A stretch of 16,309 bases of DNA from contig JBCCIH010000022.1 of assembly GCA_039028315.1 (NCBI GenBank), positions 1-16,309 on the forward strand, in the 5' to 3' direction. Within the stretch, counting starts at the first letter, position 1, and each line of letters begins with the position of its first letter. Positions 7,418 through 15,151 of this stretch are shown here, in pieces. This DNA is from Thermodesulfobacteriota bacterium. GTDB lineage: Bacteria > Desulfobacterota_D > UBA1144 > Nemesobacterales > UBA2774. Both the position numbers and the translations under genes were made by a program. The notes beneath the pieces are model-generated. The model saw only the letters and a list, made by a program, of their open reading frames with translations. It made no database searches and had not been told where the DNA came from.

Positions 7418-8035
7418 TTAGATCAAAATACTTAGATATGCATAGAGTCCGCATGCAACAATAAAAAGCCCAGTAATCTTATTTAGAAGCAGTGCTCCGC
7501 GCAGTCCCATTTTGCCCCTATATTTAAAAAACATATAACACACTAGAACATATAGAAATATAGCGCCAGTAAAAACCCCTAGTATTAATAGCGCCACAGA
7601 GGCGTAACTCACGATTGGATTCACAATTCCTAATATCGCATAGACTGCTATAATAGATAAGATTACAAGAGGGTTTGAAATCGTGAGCAGAAATGATGAG
7701 CCAAATGTGCCAAAGTGGTTTATCTTAATACTATTATCAACAGAATCTTTAGGCTTAGTCAGATATACTCTAAGGCCAAATAATATGAGTATGACGCCGC
7801 CCACAATTTTAATCCAAACTTCGTTTTCAGTAAGAAGTCCTGAAATAAAAGCTAGACCAAACGCCGCAATAATAGCAAAAATACAATCTCCAATCGCAGC
7901 AGCAATGCCAGAGATTATTCCGGCTGGTAAACCATTATTCATTGTTCTTTGAATACATAAAACTCCTACCGGACCAATAGGAGCCGATATAATAAGTCCA
8001 ACTAAAAATCCTTTGAAAAAAAGTGAAATGTCCAT
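7418..8035 (-). CDS. LysE/RhtB family amino-acid-exporter-like protein
   Basis: Six-helix inner-membrane exporter of the LysE translocator family, 205 residues. The signature SAPIGPVGVL (17-26), the following GLPAGIISGIAAAIGD and the later TISNPLVILSI region are all family hallmarks. Members export amino acids or related small molecules; the substrate here is unknown. It lies 25 bases after the HPr gene on the same strand and is probably co-transcribed with it. No clear Shine-Dalgarno precedes the ATG at 8035. It ends two bases from the convergent DMT gene, and I see no hairpin between them. Confidence 0.87.
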   Translation of the reverse strand: MDISLFFKGFLVGLIISAPIGPVGVLCIQRTMNNGLPAGIISGIAAAIGDCIFAIIAAFGLAFISGLLTENEVWIKIVGGVILILFGLRVYLTKPKDSVDNSIKINHFGTFGSSFLLTISNPLVILSIIAVYAILGIVNPIVSYASVALLILGVFTGAIFLYVLVCYMFFKYRGKMGLRGALLLNKITGLFIVACGLYAYLSILI

Positions 8036-8060
8036 GGGAAATATTTAGCAATTACTTAAG

Positions 8061-8351
8061 TTATTCTTCTTCAATGCCCTCGCCAAATCCACTGTCAATA
8101 AGTTCTTGTATCCCCTTTATCGCTTTGTCTGCGTCCGTGCCGCTAGTTACAACTTGAATTTCACTGCCTTTAATTGCAGCAAGTGATAGGACGCCCAAAA
8201 TACTCTTTCCGTTAACCTTATAGCCGTCTTTCATGATTTTAATATCACTATTGTATTTAGAAGACGTTTTCACGAATACTGCAGCAGCCCGTGCGTGAAG
8301 GCCTAATTTATTTTTGATTTTGAGTACCCTGCTATACTCCTGATCCGGCAT
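8061..8351 (-). CDS. ptsH: HPr family phosphocarrier protein
   Basis: Cytoplasmic phosphocarrier of the PTS or its regulatory derivatives, 96 residues. The active-site region NKLGLHARAAAVFVK carries His19 (phosphorylated by enzyme I) and Arg21. The Ser46-type regulatory site is present as NGKSILGVL, with Ser50, so control by an HPr kinase/phosphorylase is possible. The C-terminus is acidic (GIEEE). No enzyme I, EIIA or hprK is in the window. In many deltaproteobacteria-like genomes HPr has a regulatory rather than a sugar-uptake role, but that is inference here. A GGGGGA stretch precedes the ATG by about 10 bases, and the 83-base gap upstream contains a promoter-like pair. Confidence 0.93.
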   Translation of the reverse strand: MPDQEYSRVLKIKNKLGLHARAAAVFVKTSSKYNSDIKIMKDGYKVNGKSILGVLSLAAIKGSEIQVVTSGTDADKAIKGIQELIDSGFGEGIEEE

Positions 8352-8396
8352 CTACCCGATCCCCCTTTACACATTTAAAACAAATTGCTGCAACTT

Positions 8397-8424
8397 ATTA
8401 TAATTTTGGGAATATTTTTTACAA
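8397..8424 (-). promoter_or_regulatory. Putative promoter of the HPr gene
   Basis: On the minus strand: TTGTAA (8424-8419), a 16-base spacer and a perfect TATAAT (8402-8397). Transcription would start near 8390, about 40 bases before the ATG. HPr and LysE may thus be expressed apart from the operon upstream. Confidence 0.4.
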
Positions 8425-8434
8425 ATAAATAGCC

Positions 8435-9205
8435 CTAGCTCTGAGGTCTGAACAGAGATTTGTTGACTTCTTTATTAAGTTCTATGTCCTGTTCATAAAC
8501 AATTGTAATAGATAGTCCTTTTGATTTGAAATCGATAGTTTTAGGAAAATATAATCCGTCTTTTAAGTCCGCAAAGTATTCATAGTTTATTGTAGCTTTT
8601 TGGCTCTCGTGCAAATAAAATTCTGCTCTCTCAACTCTAAAATTATCTTTGTTTACCCATAGATAATCAGCTAATTCTGTCGTTTGTGAATGGAAGGTTA
8701 ATTTAATAAGATTGCCATCTGCACTTAATTCTGGAGATGAGCTCAGATCAAAAACACTCTCTGGCAGTCTTCCTAATATGAGATTTACTAAATTCTCAGA
8801 GGTTATCTTGAGGTTTAGTCCTGGGTATAGACTCGCGAGATCAAATTCAGTGTTGGCATCATAAACGGCCCTTTCAGAGGGAGAGATAATATATATATTA
8901 TCTCCGTCTGATGATATAAAACCAACTGTTTTTCCAAAAGGATTTAGTGCTTCTAATCTCAGAAGATCGGGTCTTTTGGCGATGGTTACCTGTGTGTATG
9001 ATATTTTGTCATCACGCGTTTTAATTTTTACTTTTGCAAGCCCCTTAATTGATCTTATAGCAGACTCGGATCGCGAAATTCTCTCTAAAATTGCTTCTGT
9101 TTGTGAATCTTCTATTGTCACAGTCGGCGTTTTGGCTGCGCAAGAAGTTATTAGTATAATCAGGGATAAAACTATTAGCTTTCTAAGTATTTTTATCTTA
9201 TTCAC
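8435..9205 (-). CDS. LolB-like (DUF4292-like) outer-membrane lipoprotein
   Basis: A 256-residue lipoprotein. The signal peptide ends in the lipobox ITSC with lipidated Cys22, and the next residues (AAK) do not include Asp at +2, which fits transport to the outer membrane. The mature part has the LolA/LolB-type beta pattern: IRSIKGLAKVKI, RPDLLRLEALNPFGKTVGF, then DGDNIYIISPSERAVY. LolB receives lipoproteins from LolA and inserts them in the outer membrane. The resemblance is by pattern only, and a DUF4292 protein of other function is possible. The start is GTG, two bases after the TPR gene stop (TGATTGTG), so translation is probably coupled. It is the third gene of the transglutaminase-TPR operon. 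Confidence 0.75.
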   Translation of the reverse strand: MNKIKILRKLIVLSLIILITSCAAKTPTVTIEDSQTEAILERISRSESAIRSIKGLAKVKIKTRDDKISYTQVTIAKRPDLLRLEALNPFGKTVGFISSDGDNIYIISPSERAVYDANTEFDLASLYPGLNLKITSENLVNLILGRLPESVFDLSSSPELSADGNLIKLTFHSQTTELADYLWVNKDNFRVERAEFYLHESQKATINYEYFADLKDGLYFPKTIDFKSKGLSITIVYEQDIELNKEVNKSLFRPQS

Positions 9206-9207
9206 AA

Positions 9208-10992
9208 TCAGCTTTGAGTTCCAATTCTTCTTTTTATGTCGCCTACTTTTTTATAGAGCCTCTCCTGCAATTTAGGATCTATATCGCTGGGTTCCCGCTC
9301 TATTAACACAACCCCTCTTTCATAATATTCTAGAGCTCTCTTTAAGTTTCCTTTCTTCTCATAAACATCGCCAAGATGCTCCATAATAGCAGGATCATCA
9401 GGCTGAAGTGATGCAGCCTGATTTAATAGATCAAGAGCCTTATTATACTGACCTTTTTGATAATATACCCAGCCAAGGCTATCTAATATGTATCCTTTAT
9501 TGGGACTTATCTCTAAAGCCCTATTTATAAGCGCTTCTGCTTCATCTAGTCTCTCGCCCCTCTCCGCATATGTGTAGCCTACAAAATTTAGTGCATCGGC
9601 ATTGTTAGGATCAATTTTAATCAGTCTCTTCATTGCATCTAGGGACTCGGGAATTTGTTCATTTAGATAGTAAATAACCCCTAATGAATACAAAATAGTC
9701 TTACTATCCGTATTCGTTTCTAGATATGTATTATAGAGCTTAACCGCATCCTGATCCCTATCTAGATTTCTATAAGTTCTGCCAAGGTAATTAACAACAA
9801 TTTCATTGTTAGGATCGTTTTGATATACCTTTTCCATTAACTTTAGAGAGCCTTCTAAATCGTCTTGTTTCTCCAATATGAAAGCTTTTTGTACCTGGAT
9901 TTCATTGTAGAGTTCTGAATCAGAATCAATTGTTTCAAGAAGTTTCAAGGCCTCGGTATAATTTCCAACCTCTATATATGAAAGTGCTAAATAGTATTTA
10001 GCTTTTTCGTCATTAGGATTACCCAGTAGTATTAATTGAAACTCTTCGATTGCTTTATCAAATTCTCTATTCTCAATATATAAGAGTCCTAATCTCAATT
10101 TTAAATCAGGGTTTCTATAATCTAAGTTCTCTGCTTTTTCGAATTGTTCCTGTGCATCTTCTTTCCTGTTCACCCTAAAGAGAAAATTTCCATATCTAAC
10201 GTATGTGTCTAAGGTGTTTGGATATAAAGATATTATAGATTTGTATATGTTCTCAGACTCCTCATAGCGTCCTTGTTTTTCGTATACAAGCGCAAGCTCT
10301 ATGAGTGCCATAACAAAACTAGGGTTTAGTTGTAATGATTCGTTATACAGTTCTTCTGCCTTATCAAAATCTCCTTTTTCATAATAAAGTCTGGCTAAAA
10401 AGAAAAACCCTCTTTCATTATCTGGATACAGCTCAGTGATTTTTTTAAAATGTTTCTCTGCAGAATTGTAGTTGCCTGCTTCTGTCTCTATGATTCCTAG
10501 AAAAAGTAGTGATTCTGCATCTCGAGGGTTTAGTTCAACCGCTCTTTTTAATATCTTTATCGACTTTTCTCTTTGTTCTGAATCTTTAGATGATGCATAA
10601 ATTTTTCCTAAAAGAGTAAAAGACTGAGAGTGATTAGGATCTATCTCAATTGATTTTTCTAGCTTTTCTAGCGCATCGTCTATACGGCCGGATGAAATGT
10701 ACATTAATGCTAAATTATATTTTAAGTATGCAGAATTGTCGTCGTAGGTTTCGGCAATTTCGAGCTGTGATAATGATTCTGGGAATTTTCTGTCTAAAAG
10801 CAGCATTCTGGATACTGTGAAATGATAGTAAGATTTACTTTTAGGCTCTAGGCTGCTATCAGAAAAAGTATCTGCATCAATCTCAGTAGCTGGTTTTTTG
10901 GTTCCGCACCCAGCCATGCCGAGCACTAAAAACGCCAGTACTAGAAAGAATGATAGGTGTGAATGTGTTTTTCTAATTGTTCTAAGAAGCAT
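9208..10992 (-). CDS. TPR-repeat lipoprotein
   Basis: A 594-residue exported protein made almost wholly of tetratricopeptide repeats. The signal peptide ends GMAGC, giving a lipobox with Cys29 (Met at -3 is unusual but tolerated). About 15 TPR units of 34 residues follow from residue 50 to the end, with clear (A/G)xxY and P-D/N-x spacing, for example LGWVYYQKGQYNKALDLLNQA. TPRs bind partner proteins, so this is likely an envelope scaffold. The frame also allows a TTG one codon earlier (10995), but the ATG at 10992 is preferred. It overlaps the transglutaminase-like gene by 11 bases and is followed at two bases by the LolB-like gene. The catalytic partner is unknown. Confidence 0.88.
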   Translation of the reverse strand: MLLRTIRKTHSHLSFFLVLAFLVLGMAGCGTKKPATEIDADTFSDSSLEPKSKSYYHFTVSRMLLLDRKFPESLSQLEIAETYDDNSAYLKYNLALMYISSGRIDDALEKLEKSIEIDPNHSQSFTLLGKIYASSKDSEQREKSIKILKRAVELNPRDAESLLFLGIIETEAGNYNSAEKHFKKITELYPDNERGFFFLARLYYEKGDFDKAEELYNESLQLNPSFVMALIELALVYEKQGRYEESENIYKSIISLYPNTLDTYVRYGNFLFRVNRKEDAQEQFEKAENLDYRNPDLKLRLGLLYIENREFDKAIEEFQLILLGNPNDEKAKYYLALSYIEVGNYTEALKLLETIDSDSELYNEIQVQKAFILEKQDDLEGSLKLMEKVYQNDPNNEIVVNYLGRTYRNLDRDQDAVKLYNTYLETNTDSKTILYSLGVIYYLNEQIPESLDAMKRLIKIDPNNADALNFVGYTYAERGERLDEAEALINRALEISPNKGYILDSLGWVYYQKGQYNKALDLLNQAASLQPDDPAIMEHLGDVYEKKGNLKRALEYYERGVVLIEREPSDIDPKLQERLYKKVGDIKRRIGTQS

Positions 10993-12412
10993 CAATTATC
11001 TCGATATTTAGTTTACCCACTAGTTTTGATATCTCTGCACTTTTTGCAAAATTACCTTCAATTAATTTAATATGCGTTGCATCTGCAGGAAACTGTCCAT
11101 AAGTTGAGTCTACAGCAACCCAATTGTCTAAGAGAACCTCGTTCCATGCATGATAGTAAAAACTATTATCATAATACATAACTCCGAGCACTGTTTTAGT
11201 AGGTATCCCAGCGGCCCTTGCCATAGCTGAAAATAGAGCCGCGTGTTCGTTGCAATCTCCAACTTTAGTATTTAACACATCTTTAGCATTAGGAAGGCTT
11301 ACAGTAGGCGATTTCTTGATATTCTTATATATCCAGTTGTTAATTTTCTTAGCTGCTGTTTTTGGATTACGCTCTCCGTCTAAAATTTTATTAGTAGCTT
11401 GAATTATTTCCTCGTCGTCACTTTGAATGAGGAAATCAGCCTGTGTGTATTCTCTAAATTCTTTAAATTTATACGGCAGAGTATATGAAATCTCCTTCGA
11501 TACAGGTTTTTTTGATTCGATAACTATATAGTCATCAATTATTTTTTGTCTATAACCATCTTCAAGTTTAAATTCATTAAAATCTATTCCGCCTAGCTTT
11601 ATTGTAAGGGCTTGTAATTTAGACGGATCCTTTATTTTTTTGTTACTTGGTATAGAAGTTTTTTGTATTATATTAAAGCTCTTATTTTTTTTATCTAAAA
11701 TGTCTTTTTTAGATTCTCTAATTGCAACTAGATCAGGGGGTGATTCTTGTTTAATAACTTTGCCTTCACTTGTAATCCAAGAAATTATCTCTACCCCATT
11801 TAAATCTGATATAACTTTATATGTATCAAATTTTCCAAGAGGAATCTCAATACTTTCCAAGTTTCCTATTCTATGGGTGGATTTATTAACATTTATTCCC
11901 ATTAGAACTGAGAGCGGCTCGAATATAGAGAATTCATACTCATCAGCGGGCCTAAGATTATTTCTGGTGAGAATTTCAGGCACGAGCGATAGTAAAACTA
12001 GCTCTCTATCTATAGACAAAAAACGCTCTGACTTGCCCGATACAGTCTCTAGAGTAATAGCTAATCCTTTATCTTCCCTATTCCCTCTAGCTTTTAAATT
12101 TATATTGTCAGAGCTCATTTCATATTCAAAAGTTAATATTTTATAATTCTGGAGTTTATAAGTAGCTTCTGAGAAAACTTCCCTATCTTCACCAAGAAGA
12201 TTGATTTTAAAATTTGTTAGCTCATAAACTTTTGTAAAACCATCCTTTCTCAATATGGAAGTATGTGAGAATCCAACTCTTTTATCATCAGAGTATATTC
12301 CCATCCAGTTTTCTTCAATTGATTCTTCCAAGGCCTGTGAGTTTGGCGATGATAGCAAGTGAAAGTTAGCAAATATTAAGGTGAATATTAGGAGGTTCTT
12401 AAATGCTTTCAT
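10982..12412 (-). CDS. Exported transglutaminase-like (papain-fold) protein
   Basis: A 476-residue protein with a Sec signal peptide (cleavage after SQA, residue 27) and no lipobox, so it is probably periplasmic. Residues about 35-235 form a beta-rich domain (WMGIYSDDKRVGFSHTSI...) often found before such enzymes. Residues about 335-440 are the transglutaminase-like core, with the complete triad Cys387 (VGDCNEHAALF), His421 (YYHAWNEV) and Asp435 (VAVDST). The family includes cysteine proteases, peptide-crosslinking enzymes and amidases, so the reaction cannot be named. It is the first gene of the operon with the TPR and LolB-like lipoproteins. No good RBS precedes the ATG; a weak promoter lies about 40 bases upstream. 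Confidence 0.88.
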   Translation of the reverse strand: MKAFKNLLIFTLIFANFHLLSSPNSQALEESIEENWMGIYSDDKRVGFSHTSILRKDGFTKVYELTNFKINLLGEDREVFSEATYKLQNYKILTFEYEMSSDNINLKARGNREDKGLAITLETVSGKSERFLSIDRELVLLSLVPEILTRNNLRPADEYEFSIFEPLSVLMGINVNKSTHRIGNLESIEIPLGKFDTYKVISDLNGVEIISWITSEGKVIKQESPPDLVAIRESKKDILDKKNKSFNIIQKTSIPSNKKIKDPSKLQALTIKLGGIDFNEFKLEDGYRQKIIDDYIVIESKKPVSKEISYTLPYKFKEFREYTQADFLIQSDDEEIIQATNKILDGERNPKTAAKKINNWIYKNIKKSPTVSLPNAKDVLNTKVGDCNEHAALFSAMARAAGIPTKTVLGVMYYDNSFYYHAWNEVLLDNWVAVDSTYGQFPADATHIKLIEGNFAKSAEISKLVGKLNIEIIDAS

Positions 12413-12450
12413 ATATGAATAATCTACATCTGTTTCATATCACACTCAAG

Positions 12451-12478
12451 ATAATATTATTATTGATTTTGGTATCAA
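12451..12478 (-). promoter_or_regulatory. Putative promoter of the transglutaminase-TPR-LolB operon
   Basis: On the minus strand: TTGATA (12478-12473), a 16-base spacer and TATTAT (12456-12451), each matching the consensus at 5 of 6 positions. The start would be near 12444, giving a leader of about 30 bases. The region is very AT-rich, so support is modest. Confidence 0.35.
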
Positions 12479-12490
12479 AGATTAAAATAT

Positions 12491-12531
12491 AAAAAAGGGA
12501 GCGCCTTTTAATTAATCTAAAAGCGCTCCCT
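12491..12531 (-). terminator. Rho-independent terminator of the IPTL-CTERM gene
   Basis: AGGGAGCGC (12496-12504) pairs with GCGCTCCCT (12523-12531). An inner TTTTA/TAAAA stem (12506-12510 with 12518-12522) has one bulged C. Read on the minus strand, a T6 run follows the stem. It lies 32 bases after the stop of the IPTL-CTERM gene and isolates the operon below it. Confidence 0.92.
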
Positions 12532-12563
12532 GTAATTTATTGTATAAATTTGAAAAATTGACT

Positions 12564-13502
12564 CTATGCAGATTGTATAGCTCTTCTTCTCATAACTATA
12601 AAGCCTATAACTCCTAACATAAGAGCTGTGGCTATGAGTCCCCACTCAGATAGAGTTGGTACATTTCTAGGATGTGCAAATTTTGGTAATACACTTTCTT
12701 TGCAGCAAAATCCATCAGTTCCTCCCAGAACACCTTCTACCACTGGAGTTGACCCAATTAATTTGCCATTTCCGGTTGCTTTATCGAATTTATAAAGTCC
12801 TCCAGAGAATCTATCTTGCCCATATACGTTGCCAAATGAGTCCGCAAACATAGAAGCAAAATTAACATTTGATTCCTCTCTACTAACATTTGTGGGCCCG
12901 ACTATGGCTACTGTTCGCTCTATAATATCTATTGCGATAAGATTGTCAGCAGGTATCTCGTCATCATTAGGAACGGCATCACCACCTGATACTGCATAAA
13001 ACAGACCATCAACCGGGTTAAAAGTCATGTCAGTTGTACTAAACAAAGGTCCATCAATCATAACTACATTGACAACGGCTGGAATATCGACATCTATTCC
13101 GTACATAATATTAGGAAAGGCTTCAAATGCCTGCTGGTAGACATATAGAAGACCATCGTCTGCAAAATCACCGGCCGGATAGTTTATCATTTCTAAATTA
13201 GCTATTGGACCAAGATCTTCTACAGCTCCATTAGAACCAAGCCTAAATAGATTGGGTGTTCCAACGATAATGCCATATGCAAAATTGTCTGCGCTTCTAT
13301 ATCCGACTGAATTTATAAATCGCCCTGCATTAAACGATGCTACTTCAGTTTGACCAGTAAAAGCATTGTGAGCTAGAGTACTTCCGTCAGTGTTAAATAC
13401 CTGATAAAACCTATTGTCACATTGAAATGGTATAGGTATCTGAGCATATGATTCTACAGTCAAGCCAATTAAAAGGATTAATGTTATTATTCTTATAATC
13501 AT
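12564..13502 (-). CDS. Secreted DUF6923-like protein with IPTL-CTERM sorting signal
   Basis: A 312-residue exported protein. Residues 1-20 are a Sec signal peptide (cleavage after SYA). The body has repeated short strands with DG/NG turns (FYQVFNTDGSTL, LFRLGSNGAVEDLG, LYKFDKATGNGKLIG), like the propeller-type DUF6923 domain. Near residue 264 is a CC pair. The tail is a textbook IPTL-CTERM signal: VPTLSEWG (281-288), a hydrophobic helix (289-304) and RRR (305-307). Haft-type analysis links this signal to exosortase H, which would cleave and re-anchor or release the protein; no such enzyme is in the window. AGGAGG 7 bases before the ATG fixes the start. It is a single-gene unit with its own promoter and terminator. 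Its role on the surface is unknown. Confidence 0.88.
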   Translation of the reverse strand: MIIRIITLILLIGLTVESYAQIPIPFQCDNRFYQVFNTDGSTLAHNAFTGQTEVASFNAGRFINSVGYRSADNFAYGIIVGTPNLFRLGSNGAVEDLGPIANLEMINYPAGDFADDGLLYVYQQAFEAFPNIMYGIDVDIPAVVNVVMIDGPLFSTTDMTFNPVDGLFYAVSGGDAVPNDDEIPADNLIAIDIIERTVAIVGPTNVSREESNVNFASMFADSFGNVYGQDRFSGGLYKFDKATGNGKLIGSTPVVEGVLGGTDGFCCKESVLPKFAHPRNVPTLSEWGLIATALMLGVIGFIVMRRRAIQSA

Positions 13503-13509
13503 TTTTCAT

Positions 13510-13515
13510 CCTCCT
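13510..13515 (-). promoter_or_regulatory. Ribosome binding site AGGAGG
   Basis: A perfect AGGAGG on the minus strand, 7 bases before the ATG at 13502. It confirms the start of the IPTL-CTERM gene and predicts high expression. Confidence 0.88.
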
Positions 13516-13536
13516 AGATGTTTAATTAACAAATAT

Positions 13537-13565
13537 ATCCTAACAAGTAACTAGTTAATTGTAAA
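13537..13565 (-). promoter_or_regulatory. Putative promoter of the IPTL-CTERM gene
   Basis: On the minus strand: TTTACA (13565-13560, 5 of 6), a 17-base spacer and TAGGAT (13542-13537, 4 of 6). A 10-bp palindrome TAACTAGTTA (13548-13557) lies inside the spacer and could be an operator. Confidence 0.4.
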
Positions 13566-13626
13566 GTTTAATAGTGCATTCGCTAATACATTTTCTTTAT
13601 TCATAACTAGAATAAGGATATTTGTG

Positions 13627-13632
13627 TATAAT
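13627..13632 (+). promoter_or_regulatory. Putative -10 box upstream of mqnC
   Basis: A perfect TATAAT, 48 bases before the ATG at 13680, with no good -35 at 16-18 bases upstream. A TTGACA at 13645-13650 is closer to the gene but lacks a matching -10. mqnC and the IPTL gene are divergent across this 177-base gap. Confidence 0.3.
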
Positions 13633-13679
13633 ATCTAAGCTACATTGACACAAAAAATATATTGGGTTCAATAAATGAT

Positions 13680-14756
13680 ATGAGTGTTGAATCAATTTAC
13701 GATAAAATACTTAATTCAGAGCGGGTCACTTGTGATGAAGCTATGGTTTTGCTAAAAGACGCGGACACGATTAAAATGGGCTCTTTAGCAGATTCTGTAA
13801 GAAGGAAATTTCATCCAGACGGAACAGTTACATTTGTAGCCGACACTAATCCTAATTATACAAATGTATGTGATACAGAATGCCTATTCTGCGCATTCTG
13901 GAGACCCCCAAGTGCTTCAGATGCCTATACGCTGAGTGTGGATAAAGTTATAGATATTATGCGCACCTCGTACCACAACGGTGCCACAACGGTTCTTTTG
14001 CAAGGAGGTCACAACCCTGAGATAGATCTGGATTATTATCTAGAGATTGTAAAAAGAGCCAATGAGGAGATCCCCGATCTTCATCTGCACGCATTTTCAG
14101 CCCCTGAAGTCAGTGCGATTGCAAAATATACTGGAATATCTACAACTGATGTACTGCAGCAGCTATGGGACGCAGGGCTTAGGACAATTCCCGGCGGCGG
14201 CGCTGAAGTGCTATCAAATAAAATTAGAAAAAAAATCAGCCCACTTAAAATAGACGCCGATGAGTGGATGAGGGTAACCAGAGAGGCACATCTAGTAGGC
14301 TTTAAAACCACCGCGACTATGATGTTTGGCCATTTTGAAGAAGATGAGCATATTGTAGAGCATCTTGAGCGAATTAGAGAACTTCAAGATGAAACCGGGA
14401 ACTTCTTGGCATTTATCCCATGGACATTTAAACCCAAAAATACTTTTTTAGAGCGAAAGCTCTCAAGCGAAGTAGGCGGCGATAGGTATTTAAGAGTACT
14501 AGCGCTATCGAGAATATATTTAGACAACTTTAAGCACATACAAGGCTCATGGTTCACGCAAGGCAATAAAGTAGGCACTATCTCCATGTACTACGGCGCA
14601 AGTGATCTTGGAGGGACACTGTTTGATGAGAATGTATTAACTTGTGCTGAAAACAAGTACCGCTCTAGCTTAGATGAACTGGTTCATATGATCAGATCTG
14701 CGGGTTTTAAGCCGGCTCAAAGAAATACATACTATGAAGTTCTAAATAGATTTTAG
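13680..14756 (+). CDS. mqnC: Cyclic dehypoxanthine futalosine synthase (radical SAM)
   Basis: Radical SAM enzyme of the futalosine menaquinone pathway. It cyclises dehypoxanthine futalosine into the spiro compound that MqnD uses next, in the cytoplasm. It is 358 residues, the usual length. The cluster-binding motif CxxxCxxC is present as Cys64, Cys68 and Cys71 (CDTECLFC). Diagnostic MqnC stretches follow: LLQGGHNPEIDLDYYLEIV, HLHAFSAPEV, PGGGAEVLSNKIRKKISP, ATMMFGHFEE and FIPWTFKPKNT. MqnE, its relative, lacks this combination. The frame extends to a TTG at 13662; the ATG at 13680 is chosen, but neither start has a clear RBS. The other mqn genes are not in the window. Its stop overlaps the convergent 14753 gene by four bases. 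Confidence 0.93.
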   Translation: MSVESIYDKILNSERVTCDEAMVLLKDADTIKMGSLADSVRRKFHPDGTVTFVADTNPNYTNVCDTECLFCAFWRPPSASDAYTLSVDKVIDIMRTSYHNGATTVLLQGGHNPEIDLDYYLEIVKRANEEIPDLHLHAFSAPEVSAIAKYTGISTTDVLQQLWDAGLRTIPGGGAEVLSNKIRKKISPLKIDADEWMRVTREAHLVGFKTTATMMFGHFEEDEHIVEHLERIRELQDETGNFLAFIPWTFKPKNTFLERKLSSEVGGDRYLRVLALSRIYLDNFKHIQGSWFTQGNKVGTISMYYGASDLGGTLFDENVLTCAENKYRSSLDELVHMIRSAGFKPAQRNTYYEVLNRF

Positions 14757-15139
14757 TCATTATCCTTTTCATAACGATAGATTTTTACTTTCCAAGATTT
14801 CCCATTGAATTCTGTTGAGCACCAGAGCTTTGAAAAATACATCATCATAAAATCAAAGAACTCATATGCAGAGCTTGTATAGACTGGGCTTTTGGTAAAG
14901 TCCAAAACATCTATAGAATTTAATGCCTGATATTCAGACGGAGAGAGTTCAAAATCAATCCCGCCCTTCTCTATTTCTAGTGTATTTGCAATTTCAGAAA
15001 TACGAATGTTACCTTGATAATCTAATCTTATAATTAAATATCCAAGAGACGACATGGATCCATCAACAATTTGTGATGCTAAGAATTCATCAAGTTCTGA
15101 TAAATGCAGTTCTTTGTCCTGAGTTATATCTTTACTCAT
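14753..15139 (-). CDS. Hypothetical protein, 128 residues
   Basis: I do not recognise this protein. It is acidic, probably soluble, with no signal peptide or TM helix. The N-terminal part (LSELDEFLASQIV) looks helical. The middle has alternating strands (LGYLIIRLDYQGNIRISEI), and near the C-terminus is an aromatic, Met-rich segment (FFDFMMMYFSKLW) followed by GKSWKVKIYRYEKD. Its stop overlaps the mqnC stop by four bases in convergent orientation. The start at 15139 has no RBS; a large hairpin lies 12 bases upstream. It is a plausible gene because the frame is clean and uses codons like its neighbours, but function is unknown. Confidence 0.6.
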   Translation of the reverse strand: MSKDITQDKELHLSELDEFLASQIVDGSMSSLGYLIIRLDYQGNIRISEIANTLEIEKGGIDFELSPSEYQALNSIDVLDFTKSPVYTSSAYEFFDFMMMYFSKLWCSTEFNGKSWKVKIYRYEKDND

Positions 15140-15151
15140 TTAGATATTATG

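Noticed and set aside
7411..7420. Possible shared terminator between the convergent DMT and LysE-type genes
   Set aside because: Only two bases separate the stops and I found no convincing hairpin around them.
11640..12146. A 168-codon plus-strand frame inside the transglutaminase-like gene
   Set aside because: It is antisense to a gene with a complete catalytic triad, has no family resemblance and no upstream signals.
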